64,000 bases of DNA from Thermodesulfobacteriota bacterium (GTDB taxonomy: Bacteria; Desulfobacterota_D; UBA1144; Nemesobacterales; UBA2774), in NCBI GenBank assembly GCA_035325995.1, contig DAOKYU010000007.1, forward strand, positions 106,422-170,421. The letters are read 5' to 3'. Shown here piece by piece: positions 8,140 to 16,234 of the stretch. The notes under the pieces are model-generated. The model ran no database searches and was not told where the DNA came from. It saw only the letters and a program-made list of their open reading frames with translations. Position 1 is the first letter of the stretch. Each line of letters starts with the position of its first letter. The translations under genes and the position numbers were made by a program.

Positions 8140-9444
8140 ATGAGAGTATGTGTGATCGGCACGGGGTACGTCGGGCTCGTAACCGGGGCCTGCCTTTCCG
8201 GCAGCGGGAATAACGTCATCTGCGTCGATATCGACGAGGACAAGATAAGGAGCCTCGAGGAAGGACACGTTCCGTTCTACGAGCCCGGGCTCGAAGACAT
8301 AGTGAAAAAGAACGTGAAGGAAGGCCGGCTTCATTTCACGAGCGACATCGCTCACGGGGTAAAGAATTCCCTTATCATACTGATAGCCGTCGGCACCCCG
8401 CCCAACGAGGACGGCTCGGCAGACATGCAGTACGTCGTGGCCGCCGCCCGCTCGATAGGCGAGCACATGAACGACTACAAGATAGTCGTCACGAAGAGCA
8501 CCGTCCCCGTGGGCACTACCGAGATGGTGAGGGAAGAGATCAAGAAAATGACGGACGTCGAGTTCGACGTCGCGTCTAACCCCGAATTCTTAAAGGAAGG
8601 GGCCGCGGTAGACGACTTCATGAAACCCGACAGGGTGATAATAGGCGTCGATAAGCCGTCCGTCGGCGAGATATTGAGGGAGCTCTACTCGTCGTTCATG
8701 CGCTCGGGCGACAGGGCGATAGTGGTGTCGATAAGGTCTTCGGAGCTCGCCAAGTACACGGCGAACGCCATGCTCGCAACGAGAATCTCCTTCATGAACG
8801 AGATAGCGAACCTCTGCGAGCTCGTGGGGGCGGACATATCGGACGTGAGAAGGGCGGTCGGCTCGGACAGCCGTATCGGGAGGCATTTCCTTTTCCCGGG
8901 AATCGGGTACGGCGGATCGTGTTTCCCGAAGGACGTGAAGGCGCTTATAAATACGGCCTCGGGGCACGGGTATGACCTCAGGCTCTGCGGGGCTACGGAC
9001 GAGGTGAACCACAATCAGAGGGAGGTTTTCTGGAAGAAGATAGAGCGGCACTTCGGCGGGAACCTCGCGGGCAAGAGGTTCGGCGTGTGGGGTATCTCGT
9101 TTAAGCCCGAAACGGACGACATACGCGAGGCGCCGTCGCTGTACGTGATAGACAAGCTGGTTTCGAGCGGGGCCGAGGTCGTCGTGCACGACCCCGTTGC
9201 GCTGGGGAACGCCAAGAAGCAGCTCGGCGAGAAGGTCGGCTACGGAGAGTCCAACTACGACGCGTGCAGGGACGCCGATGCGCTCGTCATATGCACAGAA
9301 TGGAACGAGTACCGCCAGCCCGATTTTCAGACGATGAAGGAGCTCATGAAGGGGCACGTCATCTTCGACGGAAGGAACCTTTACGATCCGAAAAGGCTCT
9401 CCCGAGAGGGGTTCAAGTATTACGGGATAGGGGTAGGGAATTAA
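8140..9444 (+). CDS. ugd: UDP-glucose 6-dehydrogenase
   Basis: 434 residues, full length. N-terminal NAD-binding GTGYVGLVTGACLS (7-20), the VGTPPNEDGSADM loop, TKSTVPVGTT, NPEFLKEG, and the catalytic Cys261 in GYGGSCFPKDVKAL are all present, followed by the C-terminal domain (WGISFKPETDDIREAPS). It oxidises UDP-glucose to UDP-glucuronate for exopolysaccharide, capsule or LPS sugars. AAGGAG precedes the ATG. Its stop overlaps by 4 bases the stop of the convergent regulator gene on the other strand. Flanking by two unusual regulators suggests polysaccharide control, which is inference. GDP-mannose dehydrogenase is a less likely alternative. Confidence 0.93.
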   Translation: MRVCVIGTGYVGLVTGACLSGSGNNVICVDIDEDKIRSLEEGHVPFYEPGLEDIVKKNVKEGRLHFTSDIAHGVKNSLIILIAVGTPPNEDGSADMQYVVAAARSIGEHMNDYKIVVTKSTVPVGTTEMVREEIKKMTDVEFDVASNPEFLKEGAAVDDFMKPDRVIIGVDKPSVGEILRELYSSFMRSGDRAIVVSIRSSELAKYTANAMLATRISFMNEIANLCELVGADISDVRRAVGSDSRIGRHFLFPGIGYGGSCFPKDVKALINTASGHGYDLRLCGATDEVNHNQREVFWKKIERHFGGNLAGKRFGVWGISFKPETDDIREAPSLYVIDKLVSSGAEVVVHDPVALGNAKKQLGEKVGYGESNYDACRDADALVICTEWNEYRQPDFQTMKELMKGHVIFDGRNLYDPKRLSREGFKYYGIGVGN

Positions 9445-10037
9445 ACCCCGGCGTCCTCGCCGGACATGTTCCTCTTTCCGTAGACGATGAGCTGGTAGCG
9501 GTTGTCGAGGCCGAGCTTTCCGAATATGCTCGTGATGTGAGCCTTTACGGTCTTTTCGCTGCTCCCGAGCTTCCGGGCGATTTCACGGTTGCTCTCTCCC
9601 TCGGCTATAAGCTGTATAATCCTGAACTCTGTTTTCGTTATCTTCCTGAATTCGAGGTCTTTAAGGCTCGTATTCCTTGCGGGCTGTTTTTTGCTTCCGC
9701 CGTTTTTGATGATGTTTATGAGCTCGCTCGTGGTCGTCTCGAAGTTGACGTGTATGATCTTTTCCGTGTCGGGCTCGGTCCCGCCGGACTGTGTGAAGAG
9801 TATCACCTTAGATTTGGATTCTCCGGAGGCTACGAGTCCGTCGACGTCGAATTCCCTTTCCCTGTTGTCGATGAAGATAAAGTCCGGTGCGCTGTCCCGT
9901 ACCATTCCGGAGAGAGCCCCGGGCTCCGAAACCTCGGCCGCGACCTCTACGTCGGCCTCGAATTCCATTATTTTCCTGAGACCGTCCAGAAAGAGCTTCG
10001 AGCTCGATACGAGCGCTATTTTATATATTCGAGTCAT
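9441..10037 (-). CDS. NarL/FixJ-type regulator with strongly degenerate receiver
   Basis: 198 residues from the Met at 10037 (MTRIYKIALVSSSKLFLDGL), which aligns with the normal receiver start; the frame extends further upstream without support. The receiver (about 4-115) keeps Asp57 (FIFIDN) and Thr82. The acidic pair is Ser11-Ser12, and the conserved Lys after strand 5 is gone (HVNFETT). The C-terminal LuxR-type helix-turn-helix is intact (ITKTEFRIIQLIAEGESNREIARKLGSSEKTVKAHI, about 131-166). It is a second atypical regulator beside ugd and converges on it with overlapping stops. It is not a close copy of the 7318 protein. No partner kinase is visible. Confidence 0.85.
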   Translation of the reverse strand: MTRIYKIALVSSSKLFLDGLRKIMEFEADVEVAAEVSEPGALSGMVRDSAPDFIFIDNREREFDVDGLVASGESKSKVILFTQSGGTEPDTEKIIHVNFETTTSELINIIKNGGSKKQPARNTSLKDLEFRKITKTEFRIIQLIAEGESNREIARKLGSSEKTVKAHITSIFGKLGLDNRYQLIVYGKRNMSGEDAGV

Positions 10038-10467
10038 TCTTTTTCTCTGCATGTAAGTGGCAACTACCGTGCCGGAAGGTTCAATTCCGGATATTTTCAT
10101 TGACGTCTCCCGAAGCGGCATCAATAACCGAGTGTTTATATGTACTTACGAACATACTTCTGGAAATGGATTTACAGCCCCATGGAAACGATGAGCAGCC
10201 GTTCTGCATAGCCGCTGTCAAAAGACGGCAAATGATGGATGACGGGCGACAAAATACGTCACATTATCCGGTGTTACGTGCTTTTTAAGGGAATTCGGAT
10301 GAGTGAAATATGCTTTCACGGAGCCCAAAACGGGTGCTCCCGCATCTAAGTATTTGAATAATTATTAATTCAGGTAAAATGCCACACGTCCCGACCGAAG
10401 AAATTTGACACCGGAAGGGTTGTGATTAGATTTAACAATAACGCATTTAAGGGAAGCCGGAGGTTTA
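10038..10467. other. 430-base divergent intergenic region
   Basis: Lies between the regulator (minus) and topA (plus). Short frames here have poor codon use and no family resemblance. Apart from the topA promoter box near the right end, no repeat, RNA gene or terminator was recognised. Confidence 0.6.
10405..10432 (+). promoter_or_regulatory. Predicted topA promoter
   Basis: TTGACA (10405-10410), 16-base spacer, TAGATT (10427-10432). Expected start near 10440; a GGAGG then lies just before the topA ATG at 10468, so this gene has a conventional leader. Confidence 0.5.
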
Positions 10468-12759
10468 ATGGGTAAGTCTCTAGTAATCGTCGAGTCCCCT
10501 GCAAAAGCAAAGACAATAAAAAAATTCCTCGGCAGGAATTTCGACGTGGAAGCGTCTTCGGGTCATCTCGTGGACCTTCCCAGCAGCAAGCTCGGCGTAG
10601 ATATAGAAAACAATTTTAATCCGCAGTACGTCGTAATAAAGGGAAAATCTAAGTACCTGAACCAGCTGAAGAAGGCGGCCAAGGGAGCGGAAAAGGTGTA
10701 TCTCGCGTCCGACCCCGACCGCGAGGGCGAGGCCATAGCCTGGCACATCGCGGACAAGCTCGACATACGGGACAAGTCTCTCCGCGTTCTCATTCACGAG
10801 ATAACGGAAAAGGCCGTCAGGGATTCGATAGAGCACCCGACGACGCTCAGCCAGGACAGGTTCGAGGCCCAGCAGGCCAGGCGAATCCTCGACAGGCTCG
10901 TCGGATACCAGGTGAGCCCGATACTCTGGAAGAAGGTCAGGAAAGGGCTCAGCGCGGGGAGGGTCCAGAGCGTCGCGCTCCGGCTCGTAGTCGAGCGCGA
11001 GAGGGAGATAGAGGCCTTTAAGTCCGAGGAGTACTGGACGATAGAGTCTCTTCTGAAGAGGAGCGAGGACTCGCCCGAGAGCGCGTTTACCGCCGTCCTC
11101 GCGACGTACGAGGGGAATAAGGTAAGCATCGATAACGGGGCCGACGCGAAGTCCATAGTCGATTCCGTCAGAAACGAAAAATTCACCGTCACGTCCATCG
11201 AAAGGAAAGAGCGAAAGAAGAACGCCCTCCCTCCGTTCATAACGAGCACGCTACAGCAGGAGGCGTCGAGGAAGCTCAGGTTCCCCGTGAAGAGGACGAT
11301 GTCCATAGCGCAGAAGCTATACGAGGGCATCGACCTCGGGAGCGAGGGGCCGGTCGGTCTCATCACGTACATGAGGACGGACTCGGTCAGGATATCCGAA
11401 AACGCGCTCGCCGAGGCGAGGGAGCTCATAAAGGAGACGTACGGGGGCGAGTACCTCCCCGAGAAGGCGAATACGTATAAAGTAAAAAAATCGGCGCAGG
11501 ACGCACACGAGGCGATAAGGCCGACGTACGTCGGCAAGCTGCCGGATTCCGTGAGGCAGTATCTATCGGACGACGAGTACCAGCTCTATAAGCTCGTCTG
11601 GCAGAGGTTCGTCGCTTCGCAGATGCAGCCGACGGTATTCGACCAGACGACTCTCGAGATAACCGCCGGGAAGGGCGTTTTCAGGGCCACGGGGTCAATC
11701 GTGAAGTTCCCCGGGTTCTCGGCCGTCTACCTCGAAGGCAAAGAGGACGAGGAAGAGGAGAAGGAAAAGGAGGAGATGCGGAAGCTCCCCGACGTCTCCA
11801 GGGGCCAGGAGCTCGACCTCGTTAACCTCGAAGGGAAGCAGCACTTCACGCAGCCGCCGCCGAGATTCACCGAGAGCTCGCTCGTAAAGGAGCTGGAGGA
11901 AAAAGGCATAGGACGCCCGTCTACTTACGCGACGATACTTTCAACCATACAGGAAAGGCAGTATGTCACCATGGAGAGGAAGAAGCTGAAGCCTACTCTC
12001 CTCGGATGCTCGGTGAGCGACCTTCTCATACAGGGGTTCCCCGAGATCATGGACGTACAGTTCACGGCCGAGATGGAAGACAAGCTCGACAACGTCGAGG
12101 AGGGGAGCGTCAACTGGGTAGAGCTCCTGAACGGTTTTTACAGCGGGTTCTCCGAAAGGCTCAGCAGCGCCCAGGATTCGATGAAGAGCCTCAAGCGCGA
12201 CGGCCTCCCGACGGACATAAAGTGCGACAAGTGCGGCGCCGACATGATTATAAAGTGGGGTAAGAAAGGTGAGTTCCTCTCCTGCTCGAAGTACCCCGAG
12301 TGCAAGAACGCCAAGGCCTTCGAGTACGACCCCGACGGAAACATAAAGGTCATAGAGCAGGCGGAGCCCGTTCTTAGGGAAGACATAAAATGCGAGAAGT
12401 GCGGGAAGCCCATGCTCATAAAGCGGAGCCGGAGGGGGGAGTTCCTCGCGTGCTCGGGCTACCCCGACTGTAAGAACGCCAAGGCCTTCGAGCTCGACCC
12501 GGACGGCAACATCAAAATCATCGAGAAGGAAGAGCCGGTCCTCAGGGAAGACATAAAGTGCGAGAAGTGCGGGAAGCCCATGGCCGAGAGGAAGGGGCGC
12601 TACGGGAGATTCCTCGGGTGTACGGGATATCCCAAGTGCCGCAACATCAAGGGCCTCGACGAGAACGGAAACCCCGTAGAAGCCAAGGCCGCCGGGAAAT
12701 CCGGCGGGAAGAAAAAGACCGCCGACCAGGCTGCGTCCGCCGGCGAAAACGCAGGTTAA
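10468..12759 (+). CDS. topA: DNA topoisomerase I
   Basis: 763 residues. The TOPRIM domain has LVIVESPAKAKTI (5-17) and SDPDREGEAIAWH (81-93), and the active-site Tyr301 lies in GLITYMRTDSVRIS. The C-terminus carries three Cys4 zinc-ribbon repeats, each starting DIKCxKCG and ending YPxC(K/R)N, at about 588-625, 646-683 and 704-735; the first two are nearly identical in their linkers (AKAFE-DPDGNIK), suggesting recent duplication. The tail after the third is Ala/Gly/Lys-rich. The enzyme relaxes negative supercoils. GGAGG precedes the ATG. Confidence 0.97.
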   Translation: MGKSLVIVESPAKAKTIKKFLGRNFDVEASSGHLVDLPSSKLGVDIENNFNPQYVVIKGKSKYLNQLKKAAKGAEKVYLASDPDREGEAIAWHIADKLDIRDKSLRVLIHEITEKAVRDSIEHPTTLSQDRFEAQQARRILDRLVGYQVSPILWKKVRKGLSAGRVQSVALRLVVEREREIEAFKSEEYWTIESLLKRSEDSPESAFTAVLATYEGNKVSIDNGADAKSIVDSVRNEKFTVTSIERKERKKNALPPFITSTLQQEASRKLRFPVKRTMSIAQKLYEGIDLGSEGPVGLITYMRTDSVRISENALAEARELIKETYGGEYLPEKANTYKVKKSAQDAHEAIRPTYVGKLPDSVRQYLSDDEYQLYKLVWQRFVASQMQPTVFDQTTLEITAGKGVFRATGSIVKFPGFSAVYLEGKEDEEEEKEKEEMRKLPDVSRGQELDLVNLEGKQHFTQPPPRFTESSLVKELEEKGIGRPSTYATILSTIQERQYVTMERKKLKPTLLGCSVSDLLIQGFPEIMDVQFTAEMEDKLDNVEEGSVNWVELLNGFYSGFSERLSSAQDSMKSLKRDGLPTDIKCDKCGADMIIKWGKKGEFLSCSKYPECKNAKAFEYDPDGNIKVIEQAEPVLREDIKCEKCGKPMLIKRSRRGEFLACSGYPDCKNAKAFELDPDGNIKIIEKEEPVLREDIKCEKCGKPMAERKGRYGRFLGCTGYPKCRNIKGLDENGNPVEAKAAGKSGGKKKTADQAASAGENAG

Positions 12760-12786
12760 TTATGCGTTAACGGGCCCGCAGAGTTG

Positions 12787-12819
12787 TTGACACCGTAAAA
12801 ATATCAACTAATCTTGATA
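12787..12819 (+). promoter_or_regulatory. Predicted ispG promoter with dyad over the -10 box
   Basis: TTGACA (12787-12792), 16-base spacer, TAATCT (12809-12814). The dyad TATCAA (12802-12807) and TTGATA (12814-12819) straddles the -10 box and could be an operator. Start of transcription near 12820 leaves only about 15 bases before the ATG, without a ribosome-binding site. Confidence 0.4.
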
Positions 12820-12835
12820 GTGTTTTTAACCTGAT

Positions 12836-13903
12836 ATGGAAAGGAATTCGAGGCAGATAAATCTGGGCGGCGTCAAGGTGGGCGGAGGAGCGCCCGTGAC
12901 GGTTCAGTCCATGACGAAGACCGACACGAGGGACGTCACCGCCACGGTCCTCCAGATAAGGGGCCTCGAAAAGGCAGGCTGCGATATAGTGCGCCTCGCG
13001 GTCCCCGACATGGATGCCGCCAAGGCCTTGGGGCACATAAAAAAGCAGGTCCGGATACCGATAGTCTCGGATATACACTTCGATTACAAGCTTGCCCTCG
13101 AGGCCGTAAAGCAGGGCGTTGACGGCATGAGGATCAACCCCGGCAACATCGGCGCCAGGTACAGGATAAAGGCAGTCGTGGACGCCGTTAAGGAAAGGGG
13201 CATACCGATAAGAATCGGCGTCAATTCCGGCTCGCTCGAAAAGGACATACTGAAAAAGCACGGCTCTCCGACAGCCGAGGCCCTCGCCGAGAGCGCCATG
13301 AGGCACGTCTCGATCCTTGAGGACTTCGATTTCAGGGACATAAAGATTTCGGTCAAATCGACGGACGTGAAGAAGATGATAGCCGCATACAGGCTCCTTG
13401 CCGAGAGGACGGACTATCCGCTTCACCTGGGCGTGACCGAGGCGGGAACGTACGAGCTCGGTACGATAAAATCGTCCATCGGCATAGGTACCCTTCTGGC
13501 CGACGGTATCGGCGATACTATAAGGGTTTCGCTCACCGGCGACCCGAGGGACGAGATAGGCGTCGGGCTTAATATCCTGAAATCTCTCGGGCTGAGGAAG
13601 AACGGCATAGAGCTCATATCATGCCCCGGGTGCGGCAGGCTCGAGATTGACCTTATGAAGCTCGTAAAGGACGTCGAGGGGCGGATAGCGGGGCTGGAGC
13701 TCCCGAGGCCGATCAAGGTCGCCATACTGGGCTGCGTCGTGAACGGGCCGGGCGAGGCGTCCGAGGCCGACATAGGAATAGCCGGAGGCCGGGGGAAGGG
13801 GATGCTTTACAAGGACGGGAAACTTGTGCGCTCGTTCAAGGAAGGGGACCTCGTGAACGAGCTCGTGAAGGAGCTAGAGACTTTTTCCGTACCGGTCGAG
13901 TGA
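12836..13903 (+). CDS. ispG: 4-hydroxy-3-methylbut-2-enyl diphosphate synthase
   Basis: 355 residues of the short bacterial IspG form. The N-terminus (MERNSRQINLGGVKVGGGAP, then VTVQSMTKTDT) fixes the start. The TIM-barrel section has VSDIHFDYKLA and the GMRINPGNIG loop. The [4Fe-4S] cysteines are in ISCPGCGRLEIDL and ILGCVVNGPGEA, with ADIGIAGG after them. It makes HMBDP in the non-mevalonate isoprenoid pathway, using reduced ferredoxin or flavodoxin. The gene stands alone after topA with its own promoter. Confidence 0.96.
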   Translation: MERNSRQINLGGVKVGGGAPVTVQSMTKTDTRDVTATVLQIRGLEKAGCDIVRLAVPDMDAAKALGHIKKQVRIPIVSDIHFDYKLALEAVKQGVDGMRINPGNIGARYRIKAVVDAVKERGIPIRIGVNSGSLEKDILKKHGSPTAEALAESAMRHVSILEDFDFRDIKISVKSTDVKKMIAAYRLLAERTDYPLHLGVTEAGTYELGTIKSSIGIGTLLADGIGDTIRVSLTGDPRDEIGVGLNILKSLGLRKNGIELISCPGCGRLEIDLMKLVKDVEGRIAGLELPRPIKVAILGCVVNGPGEASEADIGIAGGRGKGMLYKDGKLVRSFKEGDLVNELVKELETFSVPVE

Positions 13904-13979
13904 TCCGGTTTCTTCATTTTAAACTTTTACTTTATTCAACCGCTTTTCTTATTCCTCAAACTGAGTATTGCCCAAATGT

Positions 13980-14020
13980 GTCATTCCCAACGATTTCGAG
14001 CGAGCAAGGAATCGGATGCC
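13980..14020 (+). repeat. Dispersed repeat, copy 1
   Basis: GTCATTCCCAAC...GATTTCGAGCGAGCAAGG...AATCGGATGCC. Shares nearly its whole length with copies at 14034 and 14588. An inexact inverted pairing (CATTCC near the left end, GGAATC near the right) suggests a folded RNA or DNA hairpin. Confidence 0.75.
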
Positions 14021-14033
14021 GTTCCCAATGTTT

Positions 14034-14073
14034 GTCATTCCCAACGGTTCTGAGCGGGCGGGAATCGGATGCC
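14034..14073 (+). repeat. Dispersed repeat, copy 2
   Basis: Same unit as 13980-14020, with the centre reading GGTTCTGAGCGGGCGGG in place of GATTTCGAGCGAGCAAGG. The two copies are 13 bases apart in the same orientation. Confidence 0.75.
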
Positions 14074-14194
14074 CTAACCTTGAAGCGCAAACGCTTATCT
14101 GGTACCGCGCGAGACCTGCCTATACATCGGGAATCCATTCTTCAAGATAAAAAAGAGAAATACAAAGGCAAAGGATTTCTACTTTTGCTTGACC

Positions 14195-14210
14195 ACACAC
14201 GTACGTGTGT
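14195..14210. repeat. 16-base perfect palindrome
   Basis: ACACACGTACGTGTGT is its own reverse complement. It lies in the gene-free region with no clear promoter beside it; function unknown. Confidence 0.7.
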
Positions 14211-14361
14211 TTCTCGGCGTAGCACCGAAGCTGCCGTAACCACTTGGAGTGCGGCAGGTGGCAATGGCAAAGCGCTGCCACTTCGATTGTTTACTGCTGG
14301 GAGTCTTCAGTGGCTGAAGGGGAAGTTCTGAGCTAGCTGGTAAGGGCGGTGCAAGTGTTTT

Positions 14362-14385
14362 CTACTTTTCCTAGATGAAAAGTAG
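14362..14385. repeat. Hairpin CTACTTTTC / GAAAAGTAG
   Basis: Perfect 9-base arms (14362-14370 and 14377-14385) with a 6-base loop. A related word, CTACTTTTG, occurs at about 14179. No T-run follows, so it is not a typical terminator. Confidence 0.65.
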
Positions 14386-14587
14386 CAAAAATCACGGGCC
14401 GGGAAAAATTCTGCTAAAAATCATCGTTCCTTCGCTAAATCCTCCACCGGCCCACAGCCCCACATCGGATTTTTAACGCTCATCCACTCGGTTTTCTTAA
14501 CGCGAATTTTGACGGCCCGAAGGGGTATTGCTGCGCCGCGTATGCGGCTTGCAATATGATGATTTATCCACCGACTTTGCATTTTCC

Positions 14588-14631
14588 GTCATTCTGAACT
14601 ACGATTTCGAGCGAGCAAGGAATCGGACGCC
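14588..14631 (+). repeat. Dispersed repeat, copy 3
   Basis: GTCATTCTGAACTAC, then the GATTTCGAGCGAGCAAGG core and AATCGGACGCC. It matches copy 1 through the core with a short insertion on the left. Confidence 0.75.
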
Positions 14632-14836
14632 ACGGGCCGACTGCAGGGAAGCTCATATAGTACGGCTCCATAGCATATCAAATCAAAATATTCAGAATCT
14701 CGTTTTTAAAAGTATTAACAGAAAAAGCAAAGCATAAATCCCCCCATGCCCCCGGCTACGCATGGCTTCGCCGCGACAAGCGGCGGCTTGCAATATTATA
14801 GTCAAGGAATTCTTGATGGATTGCTGTCGGAAATGG

Positions 14837-14909
14837 ATTCCCGATTAAGACGCTCGGGAATGACAGATTAAAAAGGCTTAAAGATTAGATCCTGAATCAA
14901 GTTCAGGAT
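14837..14909. repeat. Pair of inverted repeats (ATTCCCGA and ATCCTGAA hairpins)
   Basis: ATTCCCGA (14837-14844) pairs with TCGGGAAT (14854-14861). ATCCTGAA (14889-14896) pairs with TTCAGGAT (14902-14909). Both arms are perfect and each is followed by GAC. Elements with the same ending GGGAATGAC / CAGGATGAC are scattered between genes in many proteobacterial-type genomes. Confidence 0.65.
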
Positions 14910-15095
14910 GACTGCGAACAAAAAGACTAGGAATATATCTCTCACATTCGTTCGAAATGACAATATTGTTGCCGTGCGGGTGGCGCATTGAATCTCAAAT
15001 CTAACTATGTCGAATTCTTGTGGGAGTGGCCCGCAAAATTCGCCCATACCCAAGATTCGGCGTCTCGTTTACACTTTTTAATATGAGACGGATTT

Positions 15096-16178
15096 ATGAA
15101 TGCGGAGGGGTTTTCGGTGGGTAGCGAGGGCGCGGCGATAAAGGGCAGGGGCTCGGCGGAAAACCCGGCCAACAGGTTCGAGAAGATAGAGTTCACTCCC
15201 TCCGAAGAAGAGATAGCGGAAGGGCTTTCGCCTAAGACGGTATTCTACAGGGATGCTACGAAGTCGATCATCTCCTACAACGACAGCCCGGACGTCGGGT
15301 TCAACGCCGGTATAAATCCTTATCGCGGCTGCGAGCACGGGTGCATTTACTGTTACGCCCGGCCGACGCACGAGTATTTCGGGCTTTCGCTCGGGCTCGA
15401 TTTCGAGACGAAGATACTCGTCAAGGAAGACGCCCCGGCGCTCCTCCGAAAAGAGCTCTCGTCGCGTAAATACGTCCCGGACACGATAGTCGTTAGCGGG
15501 AACACCGATTGCTACCAGCCCGCGGAGAGGCGCTTTAAGCTGACGCGGGCCTGCCTCGAAGTCCTCCTCGAATTCCGTAACCCTGCCGGGATAATCACGA
15601 AGAACTACCTCGTCACACGTGACATCGACCTATTCCGGCGGTTCGCCGAATGGAACGGCATTATGGCGGCGGTTTCGGTGACGACGCTCGACCCGGAGGT
15701 GAAGAGGGTCATGGAGCCGCGGACGTCCGAGCCGCGCCTGAGGCTGCGGGCGATAGAAGAGCTCGCGAAAGCGGGCGTCCCGGTGATGGTGATGGTCGCC
15801 CCCGTTATCCCGGGCCTTACGGACCACGAGATACCGGCGATTATAAAGAGCGCGGCCGACGCGGGGGCCGTGAACGCCGGGTTCGTCATGCTGAGGCTGC
15901 CATACGGCGTCTCGGACATATTCCAGGCCTGGCTCGGGAGGCATTTCCCCGACAGGAAGGACAAGGTGCTCAACAGAATCCGCTCCGTGCGCGACGGGAA
16001 GCTGAACAGCCCCGATTTTTACAGCCGCATGAGGGGCGAGGGAATCTACGCGGAGCAGGCGAGGGACATGTTCGAGCTTGCGTGCAGAAAGGCGGGGTTC
16101 GACAGCGGGAAGATAAAACTCTCGACAGAGCATTTCAGGAAGCCGGGCGGGCCCCAGCTCGAGCTCTTCAAAACGTGA
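15096..16178 (+). CDS. PA0069-type radical SAM protein
   Basis: 360 residues. The family core is NPYRGCEHGCIYCYARPTHEY with the CxxxCxxC cluster at Cys79, Cys83 and Cys86, preceded by SIISYNDSPDVGFNAGIN. SGNTDCYQPAERRFKLTR, IITKNYLVTRD and VMVAPVIPGLTDHEIPAI follow, as in the PA0069/SplB-like group. The reaction is not established for the group; spore photoproduct lyase is related but distant, and there is no sign of a spore former here. The gene stands alone after the repeat region; the first 15 residues are weakly conserved, so the start is less sure than the rest. Confidence 0.88.
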   Translation: MNAEGFSVGSEGAAIKGRGSAENPANRFEKIEFTPSEEEIAEGLSPKTVFYRDATKSIISYNDSPDVGFNAGINPYRGCEHGCIYCYARPTHEYFGLSLGLDFETKILVKEDAPALLRKELSSRKYVPDTIVVSGNTDCYQPAERRFKLTRACLEVLLEFRNPAGIITKNYLVTRDIDLFRRFAEWNGIMAAVSVTTLDPEVKRVMEPRTSEPRLRLRAIEELAKAGVPVMVMVAPVIPGLTDHEIPAIIKSAADAGAVNAGFVMLRLPYGVSDIFQAWLGRHFPDRKDKVLNRIRSVRDGKLNSPDFYSRMRGEGIYAEQARDMFELACRKAGFDSGKIKLSTEHFRKPGGPQLELFKT

Positions 16179-16234
16179 CTGCCCCATAGAGCTGCGCAAT
16201 CACAGCTCTAACGCTTTTTAGGACGCTAATTGTA

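Larger units (their letters stand above)
13904..15095. other. 1.2-kb gene-free region packed with intergenic repeats
   Basis: No credible gene was found. The two open frames of some size read straight through repeat copies and use codons unlike the neighbours. The stretch holds three copies of a 40-44 base CATTC...ATCGGA(T/C)GCC unit, several perfect hairpins, a 16-base palindrome and the words GAATTCTTGATGGATTGC and CTCACATTCGTTCGAAATGAC typical of dispersed intergenic elements. It is more AT-rich than the genes. This looks like a landing zone for non-coding repeats. Confidence 0.7.

Noticed and set aside
10100..10288. 62-residue frame upstream of topA
   Set aside because: Mixed codon use unlike neighbours, no ribosome-binding site and no domain features; lies in the divergent promoter region.
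13900..14331. 143-residue frame after ispG
   Set aside because: Reads through two copies of the dispersed repeat and the palindrome; the translation has no coherent structure.
13980..14631. Possible CRISPR array from the three repeated units
   Set aside because: Copies are unevenly spaced (13 and about 515 bases apart), diverge in sequence, and no cas genes are present.
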